Shown: positions 46,482 to 55,756, numbered from the stretch's first letter. The stretch: DNA of 64,000 nt from Acidimicrobiaceae bacterium (GCA_016722025.1 JADKGZ010000002.1:62001-126000), one strand, 5' to 3'. Notes: generated from the sequence alone by a model not told the origin. Numbers and translations: made by a program.

Positions 46482-47198
46482 TCACACCTTCACACGCTCG
46501 TACTTGTACCCGAGCCCACGAATGGTGACGATGCGGGTGGGGTTCGCCGAGTCGGCCTCCAGCTTTCCGCGCAACCGCTTCACGTGCACGTCGAGCGTCT
46601 TGGTGTCGCCCACGTAGTCGCTGCCCCACACGCGATCGATGAGCATGTCGCGCGACAGCACACGGCCTGCGTTGGCCAGCAGGAGGTGCAGCAGTTCGAA
46701 CTCCTTCAGCGGCATGGTGACTTCCGCGCCGTCGATGAGCACGCGGTGCTCGGCCGGGTCGAGGCTGACGGCACCGACCGTGACGGCACCTTCGGACAGC
46801 TCGGGCCCGGTGGATGCGGCCGCGCCCTGGCGGCGCATCACCGCACGCATGCGGGCAACCAGCTCGCGCATGCGGTACGGCTTGGTCACGTAGTCGTCGG
46901 CACCCACCTCCAGGCCGACGACGGTGTCGATCTCGGCACCCTTGGCCGTGACCATGATGATCGGCACCTGGCTGCGCTTGCGCAGCTGCCGACACACGTC
47001 GATGCCGCTGATCCTGGGCAGCATCACGTCGAGCAGCACCACATCGGGCTGCACGATGTCGAACCTCGCCAGTGCCTCTGCACCATCGACGGCCACTTCC
47101 ACGCGAAAGCCTTCACGAGTGAGGCCGATGATGAGTGCTTCCACGTAGCTCGCTTCGTCTTCGACGACCAGCACCGTCTGCACGTTGGGGTTCGCCAT
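46482..47198 (-). CDS. regX3: Response regulator RegX3/PhoB type
   Basis: 238 residues. The receiver domain has the acidic pocket VVEDE, phospho-acceptor Asp57 in LLDVMLP, and Lys in TKPYRMREL. The C-terminal OmpR-type winged helix has VTMPLKEFELLHLLLANAG (core PLKEFELL) and TIRGLGYKYE. It should bind PHO boxes and turn on phosphate genes when phosphorylated by the kinase encoded two bases upstream. It is the last gene of the pst-pho unit. Two such boxes are visible upstream of pstS and ppk. Confidence 0.93.
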   Translation of the reverse strand: MANPNVQTVLVVEDEASYVEALIIGLTREGFRVEVAVDGAEALARFDIVQPDVVLLDVMLPRISGIDVCRQLRKRSQVPIIMVTAKGAEIDTVVGLEVGADDYVTKPYRMRELVARMRAVMRRQGAAASTGPELSEGAVTVGAVSLDPAEHRVLIDGAEVTMPLKEFELLHLLLANAGRVLSRDMLIDRVWGSDYVGDTKTLDVHVKRLRGKLEADSANPTRIVTIRGLGYKYERVKV

Positions 47199-47200
47199 CG

Positions 47201-48259
47201 TCAACTTCCTTCTCCCATGGGGATGCGCAGTGTGAACGTCGAACCTTCGCCTTCTCGCGACCGCACGGTGACATCGCCACCGTGGTTGGTGGCGACGTGC
47301 CGCACGATGGCGAGGCCGAGACCGGTGCCACCGGTGGTGCGGCTGCGAGCACGGTCGACCCGGTAGAACCGCTCGAACACCCGGTCGAGGTCGCGTGCTG
47401 GAATGCCGATGCCGGTGTCGGCCACTTCGATCTCGACACATCCGTTCACCTCGTGCGCCGAGACGGTGACGATGCCGCCCTTGTTGCTGTACTTGACCGC
47501 GTTGTCGATGAGGTTGCTCACCGCCGAGACCAGCTGCAACCGATCGCCTTGCACCGACTCGGGAGAGATGCACTTCACTTGCAGCTCGACACCGACCGTG
47601 TCGGCGATGAGCCGGTGTCGAGCCGCTGCCTCACCGACCACCGCCGACAGGCTGACGTCCTCGCGGTCGCCCGGCCCGCCCAGCTCGATGCGCGACAGCT
47701 CGAGCAGGTCGTCGATGGTGCCCGAGGCCCGATGCGCTTCTTCCACCATCTTCAGCGCCAGGTGCCGGTTCACCTCGATGTCGTCGCTGTCGGCGAGCGC
47801 CTCGGCCAGGATGGCCAACGCTCCCACGGGCGTCTTCAGCTCGTGACTGATGTTCGACACGAAGTCGGTGCGTACGGCATCCACTCGGGCACGGTCGCTG
47901 AGGTCGTCGATGACAGCCAGCCCACCGCCCTTGGCCAGCGGGATGCCACGGATGAGCAGCACGCGCTGCGGTGGACCGAACAGCGTCAACCGCTGTTCGG
48001 CAGCGGTACCGCCGACAGCCGACGCAAGCAGTCGTTCGACCGCTTCCTCCACCAAGAGCTCCACATGGCCGCCGAGCGCCGCCGCGCGGTTGCGGACCAA
48101 CTGCTTGCCGCGCTCGTCGGCCAGCACGATGCCCACCGGCACCGCATCGAACCCTGCGTGCAATCGTTCGATCTCGGCCTCGATGGCACCTCGCGCCACA
48201 CGCTCGTGGTCGAGATCACGGCGCAGTTGCTCGACCTCGCCACGAGCGAACCAGCTCAC
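47201..48259 (-). CDS. senX3: Sensor histidine kinase SenX3 type, apparently without membrane helices
   Basis: 352 residues. A coiled coil (about 5-35) is followed by a PAS-like domain (DAVPVGIVLADERGKQLV at about 38-56), then HisKA with His139 in SNISHELKTP and HATPase with NLIDNAVKYS, DTGIGIP and GTGLGLAIV. Mycobacterial SenX3 has two membrane helices before this; here the GTG start at 48259 overlaps the phoU stop and there is no room or sequence for them. The kinase is therefore probably cytoplasmic and reads phosphate status through PhoU and PstB. Confidence 0.92.
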   Translation of the reverse strand: MSWFARGEVEQLRRDLDHERVARGAIEAEIERLHAGFDAVPVGIVLADERGKQLVRNRAAALGGHVELLVEEAVERLLASAVGGTAAEQRLTLFGPPQRVLLIRGIPLAKGGGLAVIDDLSDRARVDAVRTDFVSNISHELKTPVGALAILAEALADSDDIEVNRHLALKMVEEAHRASGTIDDLLELSRIELGGPGDREDVSLSAVVGEAAARHRLIADTVGVELQVKCISPESVQGDRLQLVSAVSNLIDNAVKYSNKGGIVTVSAHEVNGCVEIEVADTGIGIPARDLDRVFERFYRVDRARSRTTGGTGLGLAIVRHVATNHGGDVTVRSREGEGSTFTLRIPMGEGS

Positions 48260-48999
48260 AGGTCCCCGGCGGTCTCGTCACTTGCAGCGGGGGGGTCGAG
48301 CGAGAGCGTGGAGATGTCGACCTTCGGGCGCGGGGCCTTCTTGTGGTCGGGCACCCAACCGGTGACCACGAACCGCACACGTTCGGCGATGTTGACGGCG
48401 TGGTCGCCGATGCGCTCGTAGAAGCGCGCGACCATGGCCAACTGCACCGCCACTTGCAGGTCGACCGTGCTCGCGGTCTGGCTCTCGAAGATGGTCTCGA
48501 TGAACTGCTTCTGCAGCGCATCCAGGTACGCATCCATGTCGTCGAGTGCAGCTGCCTTGGCGGCGTCGTTCTCCACGAACGCATCGATGGCAGCCAGGTA
48601 CAGCGCCTGTGCCTGCTCGCCCATGCGGTTGATGATGCCGCGCAGCTTGGGGTCGAGGTCGTGGCCGTAGATGCGCCGGGCTGCCTTGCAGATGTTGCGC
48701 ACCAGGTCGCCGCTGCGCTCGACCTCGGCGATCATCTTCAGCAAGGCCACCACCTGGCGCAGCTCGGTGGCCACCGGCGACTGCAGCGCAAGGATGCGAA
48801 TGCACTGCTCTTCCAGGTCGACACAACGCGCGTCGATCTCCTCGTCACCGCGAATGATGTACTCGGCACCCTCCAGGTCGCCGTCGAGCAGCACCGCTGT
48901 TGCGCGCGGGATCAGTTCCGCGACCAGAGCCGCCAAGCGGGCGAGTTCACCCCGAGCCGCTTCCAGATCGTGGTGGTACGTCCTGCGTAGCTCGTCCAT
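48256..48999 (-). CDS. phoU: Phosphate signalling protein PhoU
   Basis: 247 residues, two three-helix PhoU repeats. The metal motifs are DEEIDARCVDLEEQCIR with AEVERSGDLVRNI (first repeat) and DAYLDALQKQFIE with ARFYERIGDHAVNIAERV (second; E-R-x-G-D-H is typical). It links the Pst transporter to the SenX3 kinase and keeps it off when phosphate is ample. It sits between pstB and senX3 with one- and four-base overlaps. The acidic C-terminal tail (about 25 residues) is extra. Confidence 0.95.
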   Translation of the reverse strand: MDELRRTYHHDLEAARGELARLAALVAELIPRATAVLLDGDLEGAEYIIRGDEEIDARCVDLEEQCIRILALQSPVATELRQVVALLKMIAEVERSGDLVRNICKAARRIYGHDLDPKLRGIINRMGEQAQALYLAAIDAFVENDAAKAAALDDMDAYLDALQKQFIETIFESQTASTVDLQVAVQLAMVARFYERIGDHAVNIAERVRFVVTGWVPDHKKAPRPKVDISTLSLDPPAASDETAGDL

Positions 49000-49862
49000 C
49001 AGCCGAACCTCCCCGACACGTAGGCCTCGGTGCGCTCGTCGGACGGCGTCGAGAAGATGGTGGCGGTCTTGTCGAACTCGACCAGCACACCGGTGCGGCG
49101 GTCGCTTTCAGGGTTCACTTCGGTGGTGAAGAACGCCGTGCGATCGCTGACGCGCCCCGCCTGCTGCATGTTGTGCGTGACGATGATGATCGTGTACTTG
49201 TTCTTGATCTCCTGCATCAGGTCCTCGATGCGAGCGGTGGCGATGGGGTCGAGCGCAGAGCAGGGCTCATCCATCAGCAGCACCTCGGGTTCCACCGCGA
49301 CGGCCCGTGCGATGCACAAGCGTTGTTGTTGACCACCCGACAGACCCATGCCGCTGGCCTTCAGGCGAGACTTCACTTCATCCCACAGCGCGGCATCGCG
49401 CAGCGACTTCTCGACGATCGCGTCGAGGTCGCCCTTCTTCTTGACGCCGGTGAGGCGAGGGCCATAGGCGACGTTGTCGTAGATGCTCTTGGGAAACGGG
49501 TTGGCCTTCTGGAAGACCATGCCCACCCGGCGCCGAACCTCGACGGCGTTGACCTGCGGGTCGTACAGGTTGACGCTGCGGAAGAGCACTTCACCGTTGA
49601 CTCGCGCCGACGGGATGAGATCGTTCATCCGGTTGAAGCACCGTAGGACTGTGGACTTGCCACATCCGGACGGCCCGATGAACGAGGTGATCTCGCCTTG
49701 CTTGATGTCGAGGTTGACCTCGCGCACGGCGCGGAACTCGCCGTAGTAGACCTCGAGGTCCTTGGTGGTGAACACCACACGATCGTCGGCAGTGACGACT
49801 CCGTCGATGTGATCGTCAGCCATCGGGTAGTGCTCCTCCAGGTTCGACTGTTGTTGGTTCAT
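48999..49862 (-). CDS. pstB: Phosphate ABC transporter ATP-binding protein PstB
   Basis: 287 residues. Walker A GPSGCGKSTVLRCFNRMND, signature LSGGQQQRLCIARA and Walker B VLLMDEPCSALDP, with H-loop VTHNMQQA, all as in PstB; FNRMND after Walker A is diagnostic. Powers phosphate import by PstCA. ATG 49862 (MNQQQSNLEE) is chosen; ATG 49823 would give the core form and GTG 49883 a longer one. It overlaps phoU by one base. Confidence 0.96.
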   Translation of the reverse strand: MNQQQSNLEEHYPMADDHIDGVVTADDRVVFTTKDLEVYYGEFRAVREVNLDIKQGEITSFIGPSGCGKSTVLRCFNRMNDLIPSARVNGEVLFRSVNLYDPQVNAVEVRRRVGMVFQKANPFPKSIYDNVAYGPRLTGVKKKGDLDAIVEKSLRDAALWDEVKSRLKASGMGLSGGQQQRLCIARAVAVEPEVLLMDEPCSALDPIATARIEDLMQEIKNKYTIIIVTHNMQQAGRVSDRTAFFTTEVNPESDRRTGVLVEFDKTATIFSTPSDERTEAYVSGRFG

Positions 49863-49879
49863 GGTAGTGACACGCTCAT

Positions 49880-50845
49880 TCACCCTTGCCGGTTCCTCTC
49901 GAAACGATTCCGCAGCAGGATTGCCGCGGCATTGAGCGCCAGCACCATCACGAGCAGCACGACGATGGCCGCCGAGTTGAGCTGCTCGAAGGTGAGGCCC
50001 GTGATCTCACCAGGCTTGTTCACTTCGTTCGCCCAGCCGTACACCACGATCGGCATGGTGGTGAACTTGCCTTGCATCTTCTCCACCAGGCTCTGCCCCT
50101 GCACTGAGGCCAGGCGGCCGGTGATGGCACCGATCAGCAACAGCGGCGCTGCTTCGCCCAGTGCTCGGGCGACGGCCAGCATGGTGCCGGTGAGGATGCC
50201 GGGCGCGGCATACGGCAGCACGTGATCGCGGGTGGTCTCCCAGCGCGTGCCGCCGACGCCGTAGCCCGCCTCGCGAAGACCCGACGGCACTGCGCTCACC
50301 GATTCGGCCGTGGTGATGATGATGATCGGCAGCACCAGGATGGCCAGCGTGATGCCGGCCGAGATGACGCTGCGGCCACCCGTCAACCAGTCGAGGCCTT
50401 GTACGAACACCACCAGGCCGAGGATGCCGTAGACCACCGACGGCACACCCGCCAGGTTGCGGATGTTGAGCCGGATGAACGCGTTGAACCTGCTGGGCTT
50501 GGCGTACTCCTCGAGGTAGACGCCGGCGGCAATGCCCACAGGGAAGGCGAGCAGCACCACGAACATCGCGATCATCAGCGAGCCCCAGATGCCCTGGCTG
50601 ACGCCGGCCTTGTCGGGGCTGGAGTTCAAGTCGTTGGTGAGGAACCCGGTGCTTCGCTTCTGGAAGACGGGGATCGCTTGCGCGATGACGTCCCACATCA
50701 GCACCGTCAGCACGAGCAGTGCGCCGAGCAGGCACAGGAGGAGCGTGAGAGCGAAGAGCATGCCGCGCACATCGCGCTTGCCGCCCGTGAGCGCGGCGCG
50801 GACTGCGTTGCTGCTGGAGTCGCGTATGGATGCAGTGACAGCCAC
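49880..50845 (-). CDS. pstA: Phosphate ABC transporter permease PstA
   Basis: 321 residues with six helices. Opening helix MLFALTLLLCLLGALLVLTV; motif GVPSVVYGILGLVVFV; ATPase-docking loop SGLREAGYGVGGTRWETTRD (core LREAGYGVGGTRW); ALGEAAPLLLIGA. All are PstA hallmarks. GTG 50845 is the start, eight bases after pstC. Forms the channel with PstC. Confidence 0.95.
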   Translation of the reverse strand: MAVTASIRDSSSNAVRAALTGGKRDVRGMLFALTLLLCLLGALLVLTVLMWDVIAQAIPVFQKRSTGFLTNDLNSSPDKAGVSQGIWGSLMIAMFVVLLAFPVGIAAGVYLEEYAKPSRFNAFIRLNIRNLAGVPSVVYGILGLVVFVQGLDWLTGGRSVISAGITLAILVLPIIIITTAESVSAVPSGLREAGYGVGGTRWETTRDHVLPYAAPGILTGTMLAVARALGEAAPLLLIGAITGRLASVQGQSLVEKMQGKFTTMPIVVYGWANEVNKPGEITGLTFEQLNSAAIVVLLVMVLALNAAAILLRNRFERNRQG

Positions 50846-50853
50846 GATGGTTC

Positions 50854-51816
50854 CTAGTACTTGTTCCGAAAGCGGCCGACGATGCGGTTCGCGATCATGT
50901 TCAGGGCGAGCGTCATCAAGAACAGCAACGCACCGACGAAGAAGAGGCTCTGGAAGACGGGCCCGGAGCCGACGACCTGGTCGCTGCCGGTGGCCACCTG
51001 GGCCATCGCTGCTGTCATCGTCAGTCCGGGGTCGCGCACATCGAGCGTGCGCGGCGACTGGCCGAGCCGGCCCGACGCGAGCGCAGCGACCATCGTCTCG
51101 CCGACAGCACGGGAGACGGAGATGATGAGTGCGGCGACGATGCCCGACACGGCCGCCGGCAGCACGACCTTGATGACGGTGTTCGACTTGCGGGCACCGA
51201 GGCCGGTGCTGACCTCACGCAGCGAAGTGGGCACCGCCCGCAACGCATCCTCGGAGATGCTTGCCATCAGCGGGGTGACGAGAAAGCCGATGGCAACACC
51301 CGTCACCAGCAAGCTCGTCGTCTGCGAGGTGTTGAACAGCGGCTGGATGAGGTCGGGCCCCAGTACTCGCAGCGCGAAGAAGCCGAACACCACGCTGGGC
51401 ACGCCGGCCAGCACCTCGAGGATCGGCTTCAGCCACTTGCGTGTGCGGGGCGAGGCGTACTCGCTCAGGAACACCGCAGCACCGAGACCGAGCGGAGCGG
51501 CGACCACGATGGACACCAACGAGACGAGCACGGTGCCGATGACGATGGTGGGGAGGTCGAACCGCCCGTTGCGTGGGTACCAGCCGGGGTTCGCGCCGTC
51601 GTCGATCAAGGCGCCCAGACCCGACTCATCGGAGAGCAGCACGAGGAAGTGCCACGCCTCCTTGAACAGCGTGTAGACGATGAGCGCGCTGATCACGATG
51701 GACGTGGCAGCGGCGACGAGGAGCAACAAGCGCATGCCGCGCTCTTTGCGAATGCGGCGGGGATTGCCGCGCAGATCGCCGATGGTGAACTGTGACGTCA
51801 CGCTGGAGGAACTCAT
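50854..51816 (-). CDS. pstC: Phosphate ABC transporter permease PstC
   Basis: 320 residues with six helices. PLGLGAAVFLSEYASPRTRK and GVPSVVFGFFALRVLGP are PstC marks, with TSLREVSTGLGARKSNTVIK as the docking loop (core LREVSTGLGARK) and VSRAVGETMVAALASG. ATG 51816 starts MSSSSVTSQF. The gap from pstS is 69 bases, long enough for a stem-loop that tunes pstS versus pstC amounts, though I see no clear one. Confidence 0.95.
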   Translation of the reverse strand: MSSSSVTSQFTIGDLRGNPRRIRKERGMRLLLLVAAATSIVISALIVYTLFKEAWHFLVLLSDESGLGALIDDGANPGWYPRNGRFDLPTIVIGTVLVSLVSIVVAAPLGLGAAVFLSEYASPRTRKWLKPILEVLAGVPSVVFGFFALRVLGPDLIQPLFNTSQTTSLLVTGVAIGFLVTPLMASISEDALRAVPTSLREVSTGLGARKSNTVIKVVLPAAVSGIVAALIISVSRAVGETMVAALASGRLGQSPRTLDVRDPGLTMTAAMAQVATGSDQVVGSGPVFQSLFFVGALLFLMTLALNMIANRIVGRFRNKY

Positions 51817-51885
51817 GGATCGAAAACCGTCTCCCGAGGATGGGGCCGAGCCGAAGCTCGGCCCCGATCCTAGGTGGGGGACTGA

Positions 51886-52985
51886 TCAGCCCTTGGCTCC
51901 GGCCCAGGCAGCCGCGGCGGCTTCCTGACGGTCGGCGGGCAGGCTCACGTAGCCTGCGTCGCCCACCATGGCGAGGCCGGCTTCGCTGAGGTACACGTCG
52001 ACGTACTCACCGACGGCCGGGTTCTCGGCGAGAGCGGTGGTGCTGACGTAGATGTAGAGCGAGCGGCTGAAACCGTAGGTGCCATCGGCGATGGTCTCCT
52101 CGGAGGGCACCACGCAACCGTCGCCGGTGTCGATGCCCAGGGCCTTCATCCGGTCCTGCTCGGCGGCGTAGAACGCATAGCCAACCCAGCCGAGGCTGGT
52201 GTCGCTAACCTCGATGCCTTCGACGATAACGTTGTCATTGGGGCTCTGCGTGTAGTCGCGCGCGCGGTGTCGTCGACCCCACGCTCCTCGGCGATCTTCT
52301 TGATGGCGAACTCGACGAACGTGTCGTAGGTGCCGCTCTCCGGGCCGGGGCCGGTGACGACCAACGGGGCGTCGGGCAACGTGGTGAAGGCCGAGCCGAC
52401 TTCGGTTGCCAGTGCGTTGGCATCGCTCCAGTTGGCGAAGCCTTCCGCCTCGGGACCGATCAGCGCGTACAGCGCCGGCACGTCGAGGCACTCGACGGCG
52501 GTGTTGTTGGGGCTGGTGGCAACCGTCAGGCCGTCGATCGCCACTTCGATCTCCACGTACTCGACGCCGGCTTCCGCACACAGCGCAGCTTCTTCGTCCT
52601 TGATCGGACGAGATGCATCGGAGACATCCGCTTCACCGGCGCAGAACTTCTGGAATCCGTCGCCGGTGCCGGGGCCTTCGACGGTGACGGCGAGTGCGCC
52701 GCCGCTCATCTCGTCGGCCAGTTCGGCGACCCGCACCGAGATCGGCTCGACGGTGGACGAACCGGTGACGAACACTTCGCCTCCGACCATCTCCGACGCC
52801 ATGGTGGTGTCGGGGGCGACGGTGGTGGTCTCGCCCGCTTCGGGCGCAACCGTGGTTTCGACAGCTGCCACGGTGGTGGGAGCGTCGGTTGCCTCGCTGG
52901 CACCCTCGTCCGAACCGCACGCGGTGGCGACGAGCGAGAGTGAGATGATGCCGGCGAGTACGAATCGCCGTTTGGTGTTGTTCAC
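51886..52985 (-). CDS. pstS: Phosphate-binding lipoprotein PstS (frameshifted)
   Basis: A lipoprotein signal FVLAGIISLSLVATACGSDE (lipobox VATAC) and a Thr-rich spacer precede the phosphate-binding fold: GSSTVEPIS, DVSDASRPI and GPGPESGTYDTFVEF, all contacting phosphate in PstS. The frame breaks in a CG run at 52257-52266: DDTAR then DYTQSPNDNVIVEGIEV continues in another frame to the TGA at 51886. Two CG bases too many explain it. GTG 52985 has AGGAGA seven bases upstream. As written, the last ~125 residues would be lost. It is the first gene of the pst-pho unit, downstream of a PHO box. Confidence 0.92.
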
Positions 52986-53055
52986 GTGATGTTCTCCTGT
53001 GATCGGGGTATCAACCACTCGAACCGTAAGGAACTCAGGTGACACGTATCCCGCT

Positions 53056-53077
53056 CGTGCATGAACGACGGGTGAAC
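53056..53077 (-). promoter_or_regulatory. PHO box upstream of pstS
   Basis: Read on the minus strand: GTTCACCCGTC directly followed by GTTCATGCACG, two 11-base direct repeats of the type bound by PhoP/RegX3 regulators in actinobacteria. It lies 71 bases before the pstS start. I see no convincing -10 at fixed spacing. Confidence 0.75.
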
Positions 53078-53099
53078 AGCACACCACGTCGACGTGAAG

Positions 53100-55142
53100 T
53101 CAGGCCTTCTGGCGGTCGTTGACCCAGCGATAGAAGCGTTCTTGCGCATCGCCGTCGCCGAACGCGGCCGGCCCGCAACGGTGCCACACACCCTCGGCAT
53201 CCAGCTCGTGACGAACGATGTCGTCGGCCAGATCGAACGCGAAGACCTGATCGAGCCAGTCGCGGTGCTTGGGGTGCGTGACCGGCACGGCCACCTCGAC
53301 TCGTCCGTCGAGGTTGCGGCCCATCCAGTCGGCGCTGCCGATGAGGAACAGCGGGCTGTCGCCTTCACCGTGCTCGAAGCGCACCACACGTGAATGCTCG
53401 AGGTAGCGACCGAGGATGCTTCGCACCCGAATGTTCTCGCTGAGGCCGGGCTGCCCCGGGCGCAGGCAGCACAGCCCGCGCACCAACAGGTCGATCTGCA
53501 CGCCGGCCGCGCTGGCGCGGTAGAGCGCGTCGATCATCTGCGGGTCGGCGATGGAGTTCATCTTGGCGGTGATGCGGCCCTCGGCACCGAACGACATCTC
53601 GTGCTCGATCAGATCGACCAGCTGGTTGCGCATGTCGCGTGGAGCGACGACGAGCGACTGGAACTCGACGGCGCGACTGTAGCCGGTGAGGTGGTTGAAC
53701 AGCTGCGTGACGTCGGCGCCCACCGCTTCGTCGGCGGTGACGAACCCGACGTCTTCGTACAGGCGGGCAGTCTTCGAGTTGTAGTTGCCGGTGCCGATGT
53801 GGCAGTAGCGGCGCAGGCCATCGTCGTCCTGGCGTACGACCAGGGTGGTCTTCGCGTGGGTCTTCAGGCCCACCAAGCCGTACACCACGTGCACACCAGC
53901 GCGCTCCAGCGCCCTCGCCCAACCAACGTTGGTGGCTTCGTCGAAGCGAGCCTTCAGCTCCACCAGCACCGCCACCTGCACCCCGCGTTCGGCGGCGCGC
54001 ATCAGGCTGCGGGCAATGGGGCTGTCGCCGCCGGCGCGGTACAGCGTCATCTTGATGCTCTGCACCTTCGGGTCGTCGGCCGCCTGCGCGATGAAGTTCT
54101 CCACGCTGCTGGCAAAGCTCTCGTACGGGTGATGCACCATCAGCGCCCGCTCACGGATGACGGAGAAGATGCTGCGGTCCTGCGCCTCCGCTCGCAGGAT
54201 GCGGCCGGCGGTGACCGGCGGCCACGCTGGGTCTTTCAGCGCCGGTAGCTCGAGCCCGTGCACCTGGAACAAGCAGGTGAGATCGAGCAGCTTGCGATGC
54301 ACGGTGACGTCGGCCATCTCCAGGTCGAGCTCGCGCACCAGCAGCTCCAGCATCTCCTCGCTGATGCCCTGCTGCACCTCCAGCCGGACCGCTCGCCCGA
54401 AGCGACGGCGACGCAGCTCCATCTCCACCTTGGCCAGCAGGTCGTCGGCCTCCTCCTCTTCGAGGGTGAGGTCGGCGTTGCGGGTGACGCGGAAGACCGC
54501 GTGCTCCTCCACCACCATGCCCACGAACAGCGAGTGCAGCTGCGCCGCGATGATCTGCTCGACCGGCACGAACCGCATGCCGTCGGGCAGCGCCACTAGA
54601 CGAGGGAAGACGTTGGGTACCTTCACCCGCGCGAACCGGCGCTCGCCGGTGTCGGGATCGCTGATCATCGCCGCCAGGCTGAGTGCCAGGTTGGAGATGT
54701 AGGGGAACGGGTGCGCCGGGTCGACGGCCAGCGGCGTGAGCACCGGGAACATGCGCTGCTCGAAGATCGACACCAGGTACTGGTGGTCGCGCGCATCGAG
54801 TGCCGACCAGTCGACGAGTTGCACGCCGTGCGGCGCCAGCTCGCTCAGCAGGTGGTCGAGCACGGTCTCCTGGTCGACGACGAAGCGATCGGCGGTGGTG
54901 CCGATCTCGGTGAGCTGCGCCTGCGGCGACAATCCGTCGTACGCCGGCTGCGTGACGCCGGCCGCGACCTGATCCTTCAACGCGGCAACGCGCACCTGGA
55001 AGAACTCGTCGAGGTTCGCCGAGCAGATGGCACAGAACTTGAGCCGCTCGAGCAACGGCACACCGGCCTCTTCCGCCAGCGACAGCACACGCCGGTTGAA
55101 CGCCAACCAACTCAGTTCACGGTTCAGCAGGCGTCGCGACAT
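53100..55142 (-). CDS. ppk: Polyphosphate kinase 1
   Basis: 680 residues, full-length PPK1. N-terminal LLNRELSWLAFNRRVLSLAEE (core NRELSWLAFN), the autophosphorylated His in GLKTHAKTTLVVR, CHIGTGNYNSKTARLYEDVG (core GTGNYN) and the C-terminal second His motif HSRVVRFEHGEG. It makes inorganic polyphosphate from ATP reversibly. The gene ends 114 bases upstream of pstS and has its own PHO box and leaderless promoter, so storage rises with phosphate starvation genes. Intact frame. Confidence 0.96.
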   Translation of the reverse strand: MSRRLLNRELSWLAFNRRVLSLAEEAGVPLLERLKFCAICSANLDEFFQVRVAALKDQVAAGVTQPAYDGLSPQAQLTEIGTTADRFVVDQETVLDHLLSELAPHGVQLVDWSALDARDHQYLVSIFEQRMFPVLTPLAVDPAHPFPYISNLALSLAAMISDPDTGERRFARVKVPNVFPRLVALPDGMRFVPVEQIIAAQLHSLFVGMVVEEHAVFRVTRNADLTLEEEEADDLLAKVEMELRRRRFGRAVRLEVQQGISEEMLELLVRELDLEMADVTVHRKLLDLTCLFQVHGLELPALKDPAWPPVTAGRILRAEAQDRSIFSVIRERALMVHHPYESFASSVENFIAQAADDPKVQSIKMTLYRAGGDSPIARSLMRAAERGVQVAVLVELKARFDEATNVGWARALERAGVHVVYGLVGLKTHAKTTLVVRQDDDGLRRYCHIGTGNYNSKTARLYEDVGFVTADEAVGADVTQLFNHLTGYSRAVEFQSLVVAPRDMRNQLVDLIEHEMSFGAEGRITAKMNSIADPQMIDALYRASAAGVQIDLLVRGLCCLRPGQPGLSENIRVRSILGRYLEHSRVVRFEHGEGDSPLFLIGSADWMGRNLDGRVEVAVPVTHPKHRDWLDQVFAFDLADDIVRHELDAEGVWHRCGPAAFGDGDAQERFYRWVNDRQKA

Positions 55143-55148
55143 GCGACG

Positions 55149-55194
55149 ACATTACCGAGCGCGCCACGATTCAGCGGGTGAACAGCAAATGAAC
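55149..55194 (-). promoter_or_regulatory. PHO box and leaderless promoter of ppk
   Basis: Minus strand: GTTCATTTGCT then GTTCACCCGCT (11-base direct repeats, 55194 to 55173), an 18-base spacer, then TAATGT (55154 to 55149) as the -10, six bases before the ATG of ppk at 55142. The box fills the -35 position, the arrangement of an activator-dependent promoter, and the transcript would start at or next to the ATG. Confidence 0.7.
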
Positions 55195-55222
55195 GCGCTT
55201 CGACTGCCGCCGGCCGCCGGTG

Positions 55223-55483
55223 TCAGCTCTCGATGCCGTGGCCCAGATCCCACTCGAGGCTGATGCGCTCGCGCTCGGCATCACGCACGATGCGCTCGCG
55301 GTTGCGACGGAACTGCGGGTCGTCGCGAGGCAGCAGCACCAAGCGGGCCAGGGCGCGCGCCCGGAACTCGTCGATCACGGTGCGGTCACCGTGGTCGAAG
55401 TAGATCTCCCAGTGGGGCGACACCGGCCCGAGGTACACGATGCGTGCGTGGGCCCGCGGCGGCTCGATGGCGATGTCGGTCAT
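55223..55483 (-). CDS. Small protein of unknown function
   Basis: 86 residues from ATG 55483. Beta-rich middle (ARIVYLGPVSPHWEIYFDHGD) then a charged helix with DDPQFRRNRERIVRDAERERI. It has no signal, helix or known motif. Codon bias matches neighbours, so it is probably real. It is upstream of the ppk promoter on the same strand and divergent from whiB. Confidence 0.6.
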   Translation of the reverse strand: MTDIAIEPPRAHARIVYLGPVSPHWEIYFDHGDRTVIDEFRARALARLVLLPRDDPQFRRNRERIVRDAERERISLEWDLGHGIES

Positions 55484-55756
55484 GGTGATGCTCCTGCCGG
55501 TGTGAGAACTGGCCGTGGTACGGCGAGACGGCTCCGGAAGTGTAGCGGCAGGCCCGACCGGCCCGGCCAGGCTGGAAACGGCCGACCGCGCCCGATTCGG
55601 CGAGCGAACGTGGTAAACATTTTCTCGATCCGGGGAACCAAACCGGTCGCTGTGGCGTCTCTCTCTACAGCGCTGGTGCGATACTCCGGGTTTCTGGGCT
55701 TCGTGCGGGCGCACCAATCGAACCGCGACCCCCTCGCGGTCCTCAAGGAGACGCGC
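55484..55756. other. Divergent intergenic region, whiB leader
   Basis: 273 bases with no gene, separating the small minus-strand gene from whiB. It contains an AT-rich patch (AAACATTTTCTCGAT at about 55615) and GGGGAACC near 55635, either of which may be promoter parts. AAGGAG at 55745-55750 is the whiB ribosome site. The long leader suggests regulated whiB expression. Confidence 0.45.
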
